Shown piece after piece: positions 31,501 to 42,060 of a stretch of DNA of 64,000 nt; the stretch's first letter is position 1, and the number at the start of each line of letters is the position of its first letter. The position numbers were made by a program, and so were the translations under genes. The notes under the pieces are model-generated. The model had not been told where the DNA came from. It did no database searches and was given only the letters and a program-made list of their open reading frames with translations. This stretch comes from Candidula unifasciata (lineage: Eukaryota; Mollusca; Gastropoda; Stylommatophora; Geomitridae), in the NCBI GenBank assembly GCA_905116865.2, contig CAJHNH020002691.1, positions 192,501-256,500 on the forward strand. The letters run 5' to 3'.

Positions 31501-32474
31501 TGTTATTGACCTTGTGGTGTTAGCGACCTTGTGGTGTTAGTGACCTTGTGGTGTTAGTGACCTTGTGGTGTTAGTGACCTTGTGGTGTAAGTGACCTTGT
31601 AGTGTTAGTGACCTTGTGTTGTTAGTGACCTTGTGGTGTTAGTGACCTTGTGGTGTTAGTGACCTTGTGGTGTTAGCGACCTTGTGGTGTTAGCGACCTT
31701 GTGTTGTTAGTGACTTTGTGGTGTTAGTGACCTTGTGGTGTTAGTGACCTTGTAGTGTTAGTGACCTTGTAGTGTTAGTGACCTTGTGTTGTTAGTGACC
31801 TTGTGGTGTTAGCGACCTTGTGGCGTTAGCGACCTTGTGTTGTTATTGACCTTGTGGTGTTAGTGACCTTGTGGTGTTAGCGACCTTGTGGTGTTAGCGA
31901 CCTTGTGGTGTTAGTGACCTTGTGGTGTTAGTGACCTTGTGGTGTTAGTGACTTTGTGGTGTTAGTGACCTTGTGTTGTTAGTGACCTTGTGGTGTTAGT
32001 GACCTTGTGTTGTTAGCGACCTTGTGGTGTTAGTGACCTTGTGGTGTTAGTGACCTTGTGGTGTTAGTGACCTTGTGTTGTTAGCGACCTTGTGGTGTTA
32101 GTGACCTTGTGGTGTTAGTGATCTTGTGGTGTTAGTGACCTTGTGTTGTTAGTGACCTTGTGGTGTTAGTGACCTTGTGGTGTTAGCGACCTTGTAGTGT
32201 TAGCGACCTTGTAGTGTTAGCGACCTTGTGGTGTTAGTGACCTTGTGGTGTTAGTGACCTTGTGGTGTTAGTGACCTTGTGTTGTTAGCGACATTGTGGT
32301 GTTAGCGACCTTGTGGTGTTAGTGACCTTGTGGTGTTAGTGACCTTGTGGTGTTAGTGACCTTGTGTTGTTAGCGACCTTGTGGTGTTAGTGACCTTGTG
32401 GTGTAGTGACCTTGTGGTGTTAGTGACCTTGTGTTGTTAGTGACCTTGTGGTGTTAGTGACCTTGTGGTGTTAG
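31501..32474. repeat. 17-bp minisatellite, ~57 copies
   Basis: The unit is GACCTTGTGGTGTTAGT, kept at 17 bp across ~970 bp with one 1-base deletion near 32404. Variation is mostly confined to GTGACC versus GCGACC and TGGTG versus TGTTG or TAGTG. Confidence 0.97.
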
Positions 32475-32699
32475 TGCCCTTGCTGAGACAGTGCGTTTCA
32501 CACGCAGTTATTTCGGTTCTAGTACCCTATTATTAATTCAATGTTTCTTGAGTATTAGCAATCAAATACACCACTGCCGGCTTGCTAGGCCTGTCGCGTG
32601 ACTGGACCAACTTTTAAAAATCCCGCCTCGGAGCCATTTTGGAATTTCCGGTAGTCACGAATGTTAGCAAAAACACTTCCACCGCTCCTACAATAGTGC

Positions 32700-32880
32700 A
32701 TGGGGTTAAGAAGGGGGAGGGCAGGGGGGGGGGGAGCGTTGATTCAGTCATTTGTGTCTGTAAAAAAAATGGAAAACCAAACCACAATCAATGCTAGACA
32801 GAAAACAATCAATTAAAAAAGACCCCCCCCCCCCCTACTCCCCCTACCCCCCCCCCCCAAAAAAAAAAAACCACACAAAG
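32700..32880. repeat. G- and C-homopolymer-rich stretch
   Basis: A G run at about 32725-32740 and C runs at 32823-32858, the second followed by an A run. No coding. Confidence 0.8.
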
Positions 32881-33058
32881 CAGAACAGTTAGTTCAAGTG
32901 TTACACTGCCTCTTAAATTAAACTGAACGGCGAACAGAATTGGACCTAAAACGTCTAGAATTCTTAGTAGAAAAAAAAAAAAGCAAAGTTGTCTGCGTCT
33001 GCACATTATTGGAACGGAATTTACCAAATATAAGACGGGGGAATAATCCCGTTTCTTT

Positions 33059-33506
<448 letters not shown>

Positions 33507-33924
33507 TAAATATAGACTAAAGACAATTTCCTTTTTATCTTTCTTTAAAAAAAAATCTTTATAGTAAATGGTATGCAGGTATTGTTGAACTGTTTGCTTT
33601 CCTTTGTGTTATGTTGTTGTTGGTGTTGTTTTTGTTGTTGAAATGCACAAAGTAGAAAGAAAAACAACAACATAAAGAGCCTTAAAATATCTCATGGAAT
33701 AATGCGTCAAAACAAGATTTTCTAGCCTTTTCTGACAAAAATAAACTTAAATAAAATGCAGGCTTTGTGTTTTTTTCATATCTTGAGGAAAAAAAAAAAA
33801 AAATGAAATTCCGTCAAGATTTTATCCCCAGACAAAATCAAATTTTTTGTTTAATAGGAATGAAACGAGACATAATAAAACAAAATGAACATACACTTCG
33901 TGAAGAATTTTTTCCCCAAATAAA

Positions 33925-34400
33925 AGGGATCTTGAGAGAATTCATTTATCTTTTATATGTCAGTACAAAACATGTGTCTTTATGCATTCATGATCATCAT
34001 GTAGCATGTCCTTTGCAGAATGTCGCTCTCATCACGGTCTGCCTGAAAGAAACTCGGTCTCCTGCCAGCTCTCGCGCCTTGTGTATCATATTCAATGAGT
34101 AACTTATATCCTTTGCGCATCTTCATGTTGGTTGGCCCCTGCCCCTCCTTCCTGGTACCATGCTTTCTGCTATAATTTTTTTCCCATCCGTCGTGGCGCT
34201 TGATGTGACCAATATTTCAGCTTCCGAGACAGGATGCTGTTCATTAGCCAATCTTTCTTGATTTTCAGATCTTTCAAGATGTCAGTATTTCTCTTCTTCT
34301 TTGTCTAAGACATTCTGAGAATCTGTCTATAGCATTTCAGCTCAAAAGCTCATATTCTCTTTCTTAAGGACTGTTTTATGCGTTACCTCGTCTAACGATG
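33925..34400 (-). mobile_element. LINE 3' end and 3' UTR
   Basis: On the minus strand: ELKCYRQILRMS, IKKDWLMNSILSRKLKYWSH, then REL-AGDRVSF-type blocks and ATFCKGHAT followed by a stop. The ~90-bp 3' UTR (to 33925) is nearly identical to 14740-14830. Several stops, 5'-truncated. Confidence 0.75.
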
Positions 34401-35025
34401 ATCTTGGTCGTGTCTGTTGAGTGGAATAAACTTGAAGATTTGTTTGTTCGGATAAAACGGATGTGAAGAGAATTCGTTTATCGTTTAAGTGTTAGACAAG
34501 GCACATATGTCTATATGCAGTAACTCATATGGTTATGAGCTTCGTCGTGTTCACTGACTGGAATAAATGGGTATATTGTTTGCTACTTACAGAGCTCGGC
34601 CAGTCATCGTAAAGGTGTTAAGCAGGTAGAGGATACTTTACAATGCTACGCTAAACGACATAATATGCTAGTAAAACCAATACGGGAGGGAAAGTTCAGG
34701 GATAAGTGCAAGAGGTAAAAAATGATATAAGTGGGAGGATAACGTCATAAAATGGACACATAACAGTATGAGAGAGTGTACAACTAAGAAAAAAAAAATA
34801 GATAGTATCGTAAATGCACTGCAGTCAACCTTCAATGTTGTTTACGGTACTTGATTGAAAAAGGACAGTTTTTGACTCAACGGATAAAAGACAATAGTCT
34901 TATATTTTCTTTTTAAATGAATCGACACTCAGCCCGTGTTGTGGGCAACATATCACTGTCCGCCTTTGCTTCGCATGAAATTATCTGAGTCGTAAAGATG
35001 AGTTTACTGTATAAAATATACACAA
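34400..35025. other. Unassigned spacer
   Basis: I see no domain or recognised repeat. A block near 34480-34580 loosely resembles the preceding LINE 3' UTR. Confidence 0.35.
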
Positions 35026-35029
35026 AGAT

Positions 35030-35465
35030 AAGTCAGTGGCTAGCATGCTTGCATGACAGTCCCGTGTTCGTGTGTTCGAATTCCCTTTGGGACAGGGACT
35101 TGAGTGTTGACAAGGATTCTTGGTCTGCCCAGCAGATCCCCTTTCTCCTCTTTGCGTTCATCGTCTGTAAATTACAGAAGAAAGTTCTGGTTGTTCGTCC
35201 ACTTCTGGACTTTAGTCTTATTCAAGATCTTAGTTTTGCATGTATATCCGGTTCTGCAGATCTGGCTTTTAGTGTGCAGGCGAGTGGTAATTGTCTATCA
35301 GGCCAATGTACCGCGACTTGGAAGGAAACAACTAATTAGTCGACTCCTACGACATGCTTGCATGTTGATGAGACAATTGGTCTACTATCCCCCCCCCCCC
35401 ACCCACACACACACAATACAATTGGGTCCCAGAACCCACACAGAAAGGCCTAGCAAATAAAATGG
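35030..35465 (+). mobile_element. SINE-D, near full length
   Basis: A head with CAGTGGCTAGCATGC (box A) and GTGTTCGAATTCC (box B) at 35034-35086 leads to the family blocks GTAAATTACAGAAGAAAG, GTTCTGGTTGTTCGTCCAC, CAGATCTGGCTTTTAG, a C run with CACACA (about 35385-35415) and GTCCCAGAACCCACAC. It is the reference copy for SINE-D in this window. Confidence 0.75.
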
Positions 35466-35984
35466 GTACTTTGATTTTATTTCGCAGTTTTAAAATATCA
35501 GATTGCACACGATTAAAAAAAGTTTCACTCTCATGTAGTCATCTACAGAATTACTCTCCCGATATTTACAATTTTTATTGTATGCGGAATAGGCTATTAC
35601 AATAATAACCACGCATCACTGATTATGAGAACTGATTTCCAAAAATCTCCTGCATGTGTCAAACACTGTATATTTTTAAAAAAGTTATCAATCAAACAAG
35701 AATCAAAGAAATTGGCCGCTTTAAGAAACTAGCAGCATCTAGCAGTTGTAAATTATAAAAACATCATAAGGACACGAGCAAACTAAGGCCACGTGCAAAA
35801 AAATCCGTGTTTATCCGTAAAGGAGTTTACTCGTATAGATTATCGCTGAGCTGTAATACTGCAGCTGGTAGCTCCGTTTGGTCAAGCTGAACCAGTTAAC
35901 TCCTAATGGGTACGGCGAGCATTGAGATACTGAAATGGCTACTGCATCAGACGACAGAGCAGTGAATGAATAAGTAACCTGTAG

Positions 35985-36420
35985 TCTGACAACTCTGTGC
36001 TACCAGTGCCAGACATGGTCACTCACAACAAACTATAAAAGAAAAGTAGTAACCACGGAAATGAGATGTTTGAGAAGGGCTGTAGGAGTGATCATAAGAG
36101 ATAAGATCAGGAATGAGATCATAAGAGAAAAATTCGGCACAGAACCAATTCTGGATTACATACGAAGACAGCAAGTGAAATGGTTTGCCCACTTAGAAAG
36201 AATGCCCTGTGACACCATAACATACAAAGCATACATGGAAAGAGAAGAAGGACGTAGAGCACGAGGTAGACCAAGAACAATATGGAAGGATAACATCAGA
36301 GAAACTCTACAACAGCACGATGTGCCTATGGTCGAGGCGGCCAGAAGAGCTAGAAACAGAACCTTATATCTCCCTCGACACCCACAGCGGTAAAAGAGGA
36401 AGTGAAGAAGAAGAAGAAGT
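35985..36420 (+). mobile_element. LINE 3' end with GAA tail
   Basis: Translation runs unbroken for about 130 codons: CQTWSLTTNYKRKVVTTEMR, then RRQQVKWFAHLERMP, ARGRPRTIWKDNIRETL and ARRARNRTLYLP. It ends at a stop at 36391-36393 and (GAAGAA) near 36405-36419. The intact frame makes it one of the least decayed LINE tails here, though 5'-truncated. Confidence 0.8.
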
Positions 36421-37250
36421 CTGACTATGTTGGAGCTAGTGAATCTTGTATTGAACTAAATAATTGCTTACTTATATTCTCACATTCGTCTCTACAAATG
36501 TGAAGTGCCCGTACTGGTTTTGCACAAAACACTGGTTTCAGTGTATCGGATACGCATGGCGCAGCTTCACTCTGCAGAACAGCTAGCCGCCTAGTCCATT
36601 ACCGCCTGCCGAGAGCGTCGCACAAAGCAGGAACTCCATAGCTTTGGCGATGATACCTGGCGATCTCCATAAACACTGATTGATACTTTCGTGAAACGAC
36701 CCCAAGACCTTCAAACAGCGAGACAAACAGCTTCACAACTTTGTCGCGGAGCTATTGGTTATGATGTGGTTTTTACAAGGTAATTTTATATTCCGTAGTC
36801 TGTGAGCAAAACAGTCAGAAAATCACACGCGGATCCTAAATTCCTTTACGGTACTTTATTATACAACAGAGCAGAAATCAAAAGTAAATAACGAATAACT
36901 CAAACACAGAAATCGACTAGGGCACTGGCTGTTTGCATTTTGATAACTCTGAACAACTGCGTCCAAACAGACAAATGAGGTTTGGAGGGCGAAGAAGCTG
37001 TATAAAACACTCTAAAACAAGTCATTGCCATCCGCCAAATACTTGTGGGAAAATTAGCAATCGATTTCAATGCGGTGACCTTTTTATCTTGATGGCTTTT
37101 CATGGTTGCCGCAAGGAGGAAAGGAATGTGATTATTTGACTTCACGCTTGCTTTTTTTTTCAACATGAGCGATTAGATTTCGATGTACTTTTGCACTTTG
37201 TTTGTTTGATTGTATTTGTATAAGATGCGAAACTTACTTAACGTTTGACT
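36420..37250. other. Unassigned spacer
   Basis: Overlapping open frames occur on both strands at 36900-37166, but no known motif or splice context supports either. No recognised repeat. Confidence 0.35.
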
Positions 37251-37254
37251 GAGT

Positions 37255-37400
37255 ACAGTTGAGTTAAATCAAGAATTGACATCACAGCACTCAGGGCATT
37301 CCCATGCACGCTCCGTCCTCACCTTCAGCAGCTAGCGCAGAATTTCAGTACTGATAGTACCGGTCACAATCTGATTGTCTTGCCTGTCCTCTAAGTGTAG
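37255..37400 (-). mobile_element. RNase H-type LINE 3' end
   Basis: Read on the minus strand, RGQARQSDCDRYYQY is followed by the shared terminal block GCTGCTGAAGGTGAGGACGG and GAGTGCTGTGATGTC. It is the same family end as at 12830, 26045, 55020 and 60200. Confidence 0.6.
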
Positions 37401-37621
37401 TGAGCCGGCTAGACCCTCTGGTTACACCCAAATGCCTCATTATTTTCATAATAATCTTCTATCTTTACTGATTACGTTGCTTGTTCCCAAAGGGCCTTGT
37501 CCACATCTGCCTTGTCATGTACCAATTCACCACCCAGTGGTGCAGATCCAGTCAATCTGCCTGCCTGTTCATCGCCCACCACGCCAGCATGGCCTAGAGA
37601 AAAGATCCAAAGTATGCTCAA

Positions 37622-37705
37622 AGTATGCGTTTGATTGTATATGTACAGGATACGAAACTAACTTTGCGTTTGATTGTACCTGTACAGGATACGAAACTAA
37701 CTTTT
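37622..37705. repeat. 39-bp direct tandem pair
   Basis: Two adjacent blocks containing GCGTTTGATTGTA, then TGTACAGGATACGAAACTAA. A third, diverged relative lies at about 37198-37240. Confidence 0.8.
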
Positions 37706-37754
37706 GCTTATGAGTTAGCTCAGCCAATACATACTTCATTGCATTAATAAGTAA

Positions 37755-38710
37755 AACTGTCTTTGATGACCTGGACTTCGCTGATAACATTTCTCTATTC
37801 TCCTACTCACTGAATCAGACGCAAGATAAATTAAACATGCGTGCCAGTTAGGTCTAAGAATTCACTAAAGAAAGACAAAGAAAATAAAAATAAACCAGGC
37901 ACACGGTAATCTAGTGACTCTTAACGATATCTCACACCAAATGTGCAGTCACGCACAAGATAAGGTTGGAGGAACTGATAAAAATATTAAGGCAGTAATG
38001 TAGACAAAGATAATGAGAATAAATCAGGCAAATATTTATACAGTTTCTCTTAATGGCACTCCACTCCAAGACGCAGAATCGTACACCTTTTTGGGCTGTA
38101 ATGTAGATAAGGTTGGAGGAACTGATAGAGATATAAAAAAAAAAAAAAAACCGAATACAAAAGGCAAGAGGAACTTTCATAACAATAAGGAATTTGTGGG
38201 GGTCACACACACACAAAATACTGAACTTAAATTTGTAATTCTAATGTCAAAGTAGTACTTTTGTATGGGGCGGGAAAATGGAGAACAATTAAGGTAATTA
38301 CTAATAAATTGCAGACATTTATTAACTGGTACCAGCGCAGAACAGAGGTTATTATATGATATAATAGAATAACTAATGTAGAGCTTTGGAAGAGAACTAA
38401 GCAAGCACCAGTGGACCACGAGGTGAGGAAAAGACGCTGGCATTGAATAGGACACATACTGAGAAAATAGAAGAACAGCGTAACTAAAATATCTTTGCAT
38501 TGGAACCCACAGGGGCATAGAAATAAAGGAAGGCCAAAAAAAAAAAAAAAAAAAAAACACATGGAGAAGAGAGCTGAAGAATGAAGTTAGAAAGATGGAG
38601 AGGACATGTGGAGAGCTCCATGTAATAGCGAAGAAAGAACTACTTGGCGTGAGTTGGTTGAGGGCCTATGCTCCATTGGGGGATAGAAAGGCAGAAGAAG
38701 AAGAAAGAAA
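37755..38710 (+). mobile_element. RTE-like LINE, copy 2, 3' part
   Basis: The plus strand reads FDDLDFADNISLFSYSLNQT (catalytic box FADN for FADD), then NIYTVSLNGTPLQDAESYTF and, near 38430-38560, RRWH, HWNPQGH and RNKGRPK, with A runs inserted. The 3' end is the GCAGAAGAAGAAG tail at about 38692-38706. It is the same family as 721-3900 and is heavily frameshifted. Confidence 0.75.
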
Positions 38711-39250
38711 AATATTGTAGATGAAGACGGGAGTAACTGATAGAGGCATTAAAATATGAATAAAACAGACAAGAGGAGTTTTCATAGTACCATGACATTT
38801 ATGAAATTCATGAGTAATCAAATCTAGTACCATTAATAACATTTTTCATTCTTATGTCATATAATTAGTTTCAAGCAGCGGAAACATACACGGAGGATAA
38901 CTAAAAATTATTACTTATAAACTACGCACCTTCATTAACTGGTGGCTACGCAGAATAGAGACAGTTACAAGGTAGGATAGAATTACCACTGTTGAGCTTT
39001 AACAAAGAACCAAACAAGTACCGGTTGACCAAGAGGTGAAGAAAAGATGCATAGAATGTTTTTGCACTAGAACCCACAGGGGCATAGACATAAAGGCATA
39101 CAAAAGGACACGTAGAGAGTGACGTTAATTAGATACAGAAGACATGGTTTCATGGGTGGGGGTGTGAACTGCGCACAATAGGCAAGGATAGATGAGCCTA
39201 CGTCGGGTAAGGGTATTTGCTCCATTGGGCCGTAACGTGCAAAACAAGAA
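38710..39250 (+). mobile_element. RTE-like LINE, copy 3, degenerate 3' part
   Basis: Directly downstream, the order VDEDGSN-, RTFINWWLRRIET, CTRTHRGIDI and APLG-type blocks repeats the tail of copy 2 in the same orientation with more decay. Head-to-tail placement of two related tails could reflect a second insertion at the first one's A-rich tail, or a local duplication. Confidence 0.55.
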
Positions 39251-39289
39251 AAGAATACCAGCTATACTTACTGTCTGTATTTATCACTT

Positions 39290-39500
39290 AGTGCTGAAGG
39301 CCAGGGAGCGGTCAGCCTAAGGATGTCAAGCCGTATAGCTACTGCAGTCGCCATGAACTGTGCAGGGTACGATTTTTTCAACTCCTAAAACAAACAAACA
39401 AATCTCCATCCCTTACAGAGGATCAAACTCGGGTCATCCGCATGGGAGCCCAACATTTCTAACAACTCGGTCAGTCACTGGTGAATTTTAGTGATTGAAA
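39290..39500 (-). mobile_element. SINE with tRNA-like head, SINE-C-like
   Basis: The minus strand reads CAGTGACTGACCGAGTTG (box A-like) and CCGAGTTTGATCCTC (box B) at about 39480-39425. A CAAACAAACAAA stretch and a body with GTCGCCATGAACTGTG follow. Homology to SINE-C is partial (the GCAGTCGCCATG/CCAGGGAGCGGTCAGCC part). Confidence 0.5.
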
Positions 39501-39654
39501 TAAGTAAAGAAACCCAGAGGCGCGTCAAAAATATGATCAGTCGATCAGTGCGTCCTCTCTGAGCTAACTAAAGGTTTACTATTTTAAACTGGGAGTTACA
39601 ATATATCTCGATCTGGCCGGCAGAACAACAAGAGCATGAACATGCTTCAGTAGT

Positions 39655-39910
39655 TAGCAACAGGCGGTATGCGCTCTGAATGGGTAAAAGGCATTCGAAA
39701 ATCGCACTTAACCTCCCTCGCCTGGATCATTAAACCTGGTTGTAAAGGGGAACGAGCGAGAGGACCAACTGGCAAGCAACTGGCAGAAGACAGCAACAGG
39801 CGGCATGCGCTCTGAATGGGTAGAAAGCATTCGAAAATAGCACTTTTCCTTCCTCGCTTGGATCTACACACCTGGTTATGCTGGTTTAAAGGGAAAAGAG
39901 CGAGAGCACT
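39655..39910. repeat. ~140-bp tandem duplication upstream of gag-like LINE
   Basis: Two blocks (about 39658-39765 and 39797-39905) share GCAACAGGCGG, GCGCTCTGAATGGGTA, GCATTCGAAAAT, CACCTGGTT-type and GAGCGAGAG motifs in order. They sit 70 bp upstream of the first sequence shared with the LINE copy at 11 kb. Confidence 0.85.
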
Positions 39911-40095
39911 AACTTACCAATCTTTCAATCAATCAACAATAATCAGTCCGCTGACAGCCTTCGCACGAGCAAGACGTTGAACGCCCAAGCCCGCCTCACC
40001 ACGTCGCCCGCTAACTATCCATTCGTTGCCTGATTCTCGATAGCTAGCTACTGGACACTGATTCGCTTGACATTCGGCTGAGTCTGTCTCGACTA

Positions 40096-41785
40096 AAAGT
40101 AGTTTTGTAGCGTAATTGAGCGCGTATTTGGCCTAAGCCGCCTTCTTTATCATTAGTAAAAGATGGCGGCCAAATGTGCTTGGTCTGTTCTGGCAGCTGT
40201 TCTTTATCCTTAGTAAATATTGATCGGGCAGCCGCCCTCTTTATCCTTATCGGGCGGCTGATGACGGCACGTGTGACTGGTTTTCCCGGACGAGGAAAGA
40301 CATATGGTGCATAAATAGATATGTTGTCTCCATAGCAACTGGTTATTCATTGTCGGTATGTGGGTATTTTTAGGCAGAGTGATTTAAAGAAGGTAAATCA
40401 ATATTTCTTTTGTGTATTATTGCTCGGGTCGGAAAATCGATACTTTGCAGGCGCATTATTATCTTCACAACTGCAGGTGACAGGTGGCGTTATATAAAGG
40501 GCGACGTCAGGAACAATATTTAGGTGAGCAGAGGGGCGGGTGGAGTAGAGGCTATAGGGCGACTAATAGAGTCGGCGCGGGCTTATGGGTTCTGAAATAG
40601 ACACAATTAGGAGTGGTTGGTTAGCGGGGGATATATATGTTACAACAAGTTAGGGGATATGAAAAGAGACTTATAGACGGCAGTGACAGGTGGCAGAGGG
40701 GAGCCGTTTTAGGGTTAAGGTAAAGAAACCTAGGAAGGCGGTTTGATGACCGGGGATATATTAGAAAGGGCGTCTCGAGCGCTATCATCATCATCTGTGC
40801 CATGGGAGCGAAGGTCGACCGCTCAGGGATGGGCTGTAGTAAAAACGAGGACATACGACAGAAGGGTTGGTGTCTGGTAATACTGTTGATGGCCGAAGAG
40901 AAGGGGCATAATTGGCAATCTATCTGACTTTATAAATAAGTAGGCGAAGGTTCTGATTGGTCAGTAGGATTCAGTGGTAATTCTGCTGGGGCAGTCGGGT
41001 TAGAAAAACTCGTCAGTTAGTGTCGCTCAAAGGGTACGTCGGCCGCCCGTACGCACGCACTCACGCACGCTCGCACGCCCGCGGGGTCGTTTTAGGATAT
41101 AGATAAAGAAACCTAGGAAGGTGGTTTGATGGTAGGGAGAAAATGTGGCTTGCGCGTTATCGTCATCCGCGTCGTCGTATAATGTCCTTTTCTTAGTAAC
41201 GTTAAACCGTTAGTGTACTTGGTTACTTTCTGTTTTATAAACTAGAGACTAATAGATAGCTGTGGATAGCTGGCTGTACCTGTATAAGGTGGATATATAC
41301 ATAACAACCATACAAAAAGAAATATCGATTTGCCTTCCTTAAATAACTCTAAAAATACCCACATACCGACAATGAATAACCTGTTGCTATGGAGACAACA
41401 TATCGATTTATGCACCATATGTCTTTCCCCGCCCGGGAAAACCAGTCACACGTGCCGTCATCAGCCGCCCGATCGATATTTACTAAGGATAAAAAGGGCG
41501 GCTGCCCGATCGATATTTACTAAGGATAAAGAGGGCGGCTGCCCGATCGATATTTACTAAGGATAAAGAGGGCGGCTGCCCGATCGATATTTACTAAGGA
41601 TAAAGAGGGCGGCTGCCTGATCGATATTTACTAAGGATAAAGAGGGTGGCTGCCCGATCGATATTTACTAAGGATAAAGAACAGCGGCCAGAACTGACCA
41701 AGCACATTTGGCCGCCATCTTTTACTGAGGATAAAGAAGGTGGGTTAGCCCAAATACGCGCTCAAATACGCTACATAACTACTAT
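40096..41785. mobile_element. Non-autonomous TIR DNA element, 1690 bp
   Basis: The outer ends are imperfect inverted copies: AAAGTAGTTTTGTAGCG at 40096 and the complement of ATAGTAGTTATGTAGCG ending at 41785. The inverted match runs inward ~330 bp on the left (to ~40425) and ~480 bp on the right (from ~41305); the excess is a 37-bp tandem expansion. TA dinucleotides at 40094-40095 and 41786-41787 fit a TA target duplication. The ~880-bp interior has a ~95-bp direct repeat (40707-40800, 41084-41178) and no transposase frame. The superfamily is unresolved; TA favours Tc1/mariner-like, but the TIRs are unusually long. Confidence 0.85.
41471..41692. repeat. 37-bp tandem repeat inside the right TIR, 6 units
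   Basis: GATCGATATTTACTAAGGAT plus AAAGAGGGCGGCTGCCC repeats at exactly 37-bp steps from 41471, 41508, 41545, 41582, 41619 and 41656. The left TIR holds only one to one and a half complementary units near 40205-40250. Confidence 0.95.
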
Positions 41786-42060
41786 TAAGCTATCGGGGTC
41801 TGCTGCGTTTGGGTCATTAGCAGCCCGTGTACGCACCTAGCCAAACGATAACTACCAGCAACAAAGATCTACACAGGTGACCAGTGTAGCCAAGAATCAC
41901 CAGAGGAAGGAACAACGCCCTAGGTAATTATAACCTACATTATAAACTTTTTAAAACCCAAAGCTATTGCTTGCGTTTAACCTCTAAATAAAATCGAGAA
42001 CTATTACAATACCATAGAAAATGAAAACTACGCTTAGAACGACTGAAACACCATGATCAG

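Noticed and set aside
36900..37166. 88-residue minus-strand frame as an exon
   Set aside because: The plus strand is equally open, no splice sites frame it, and no motif is recognisable.
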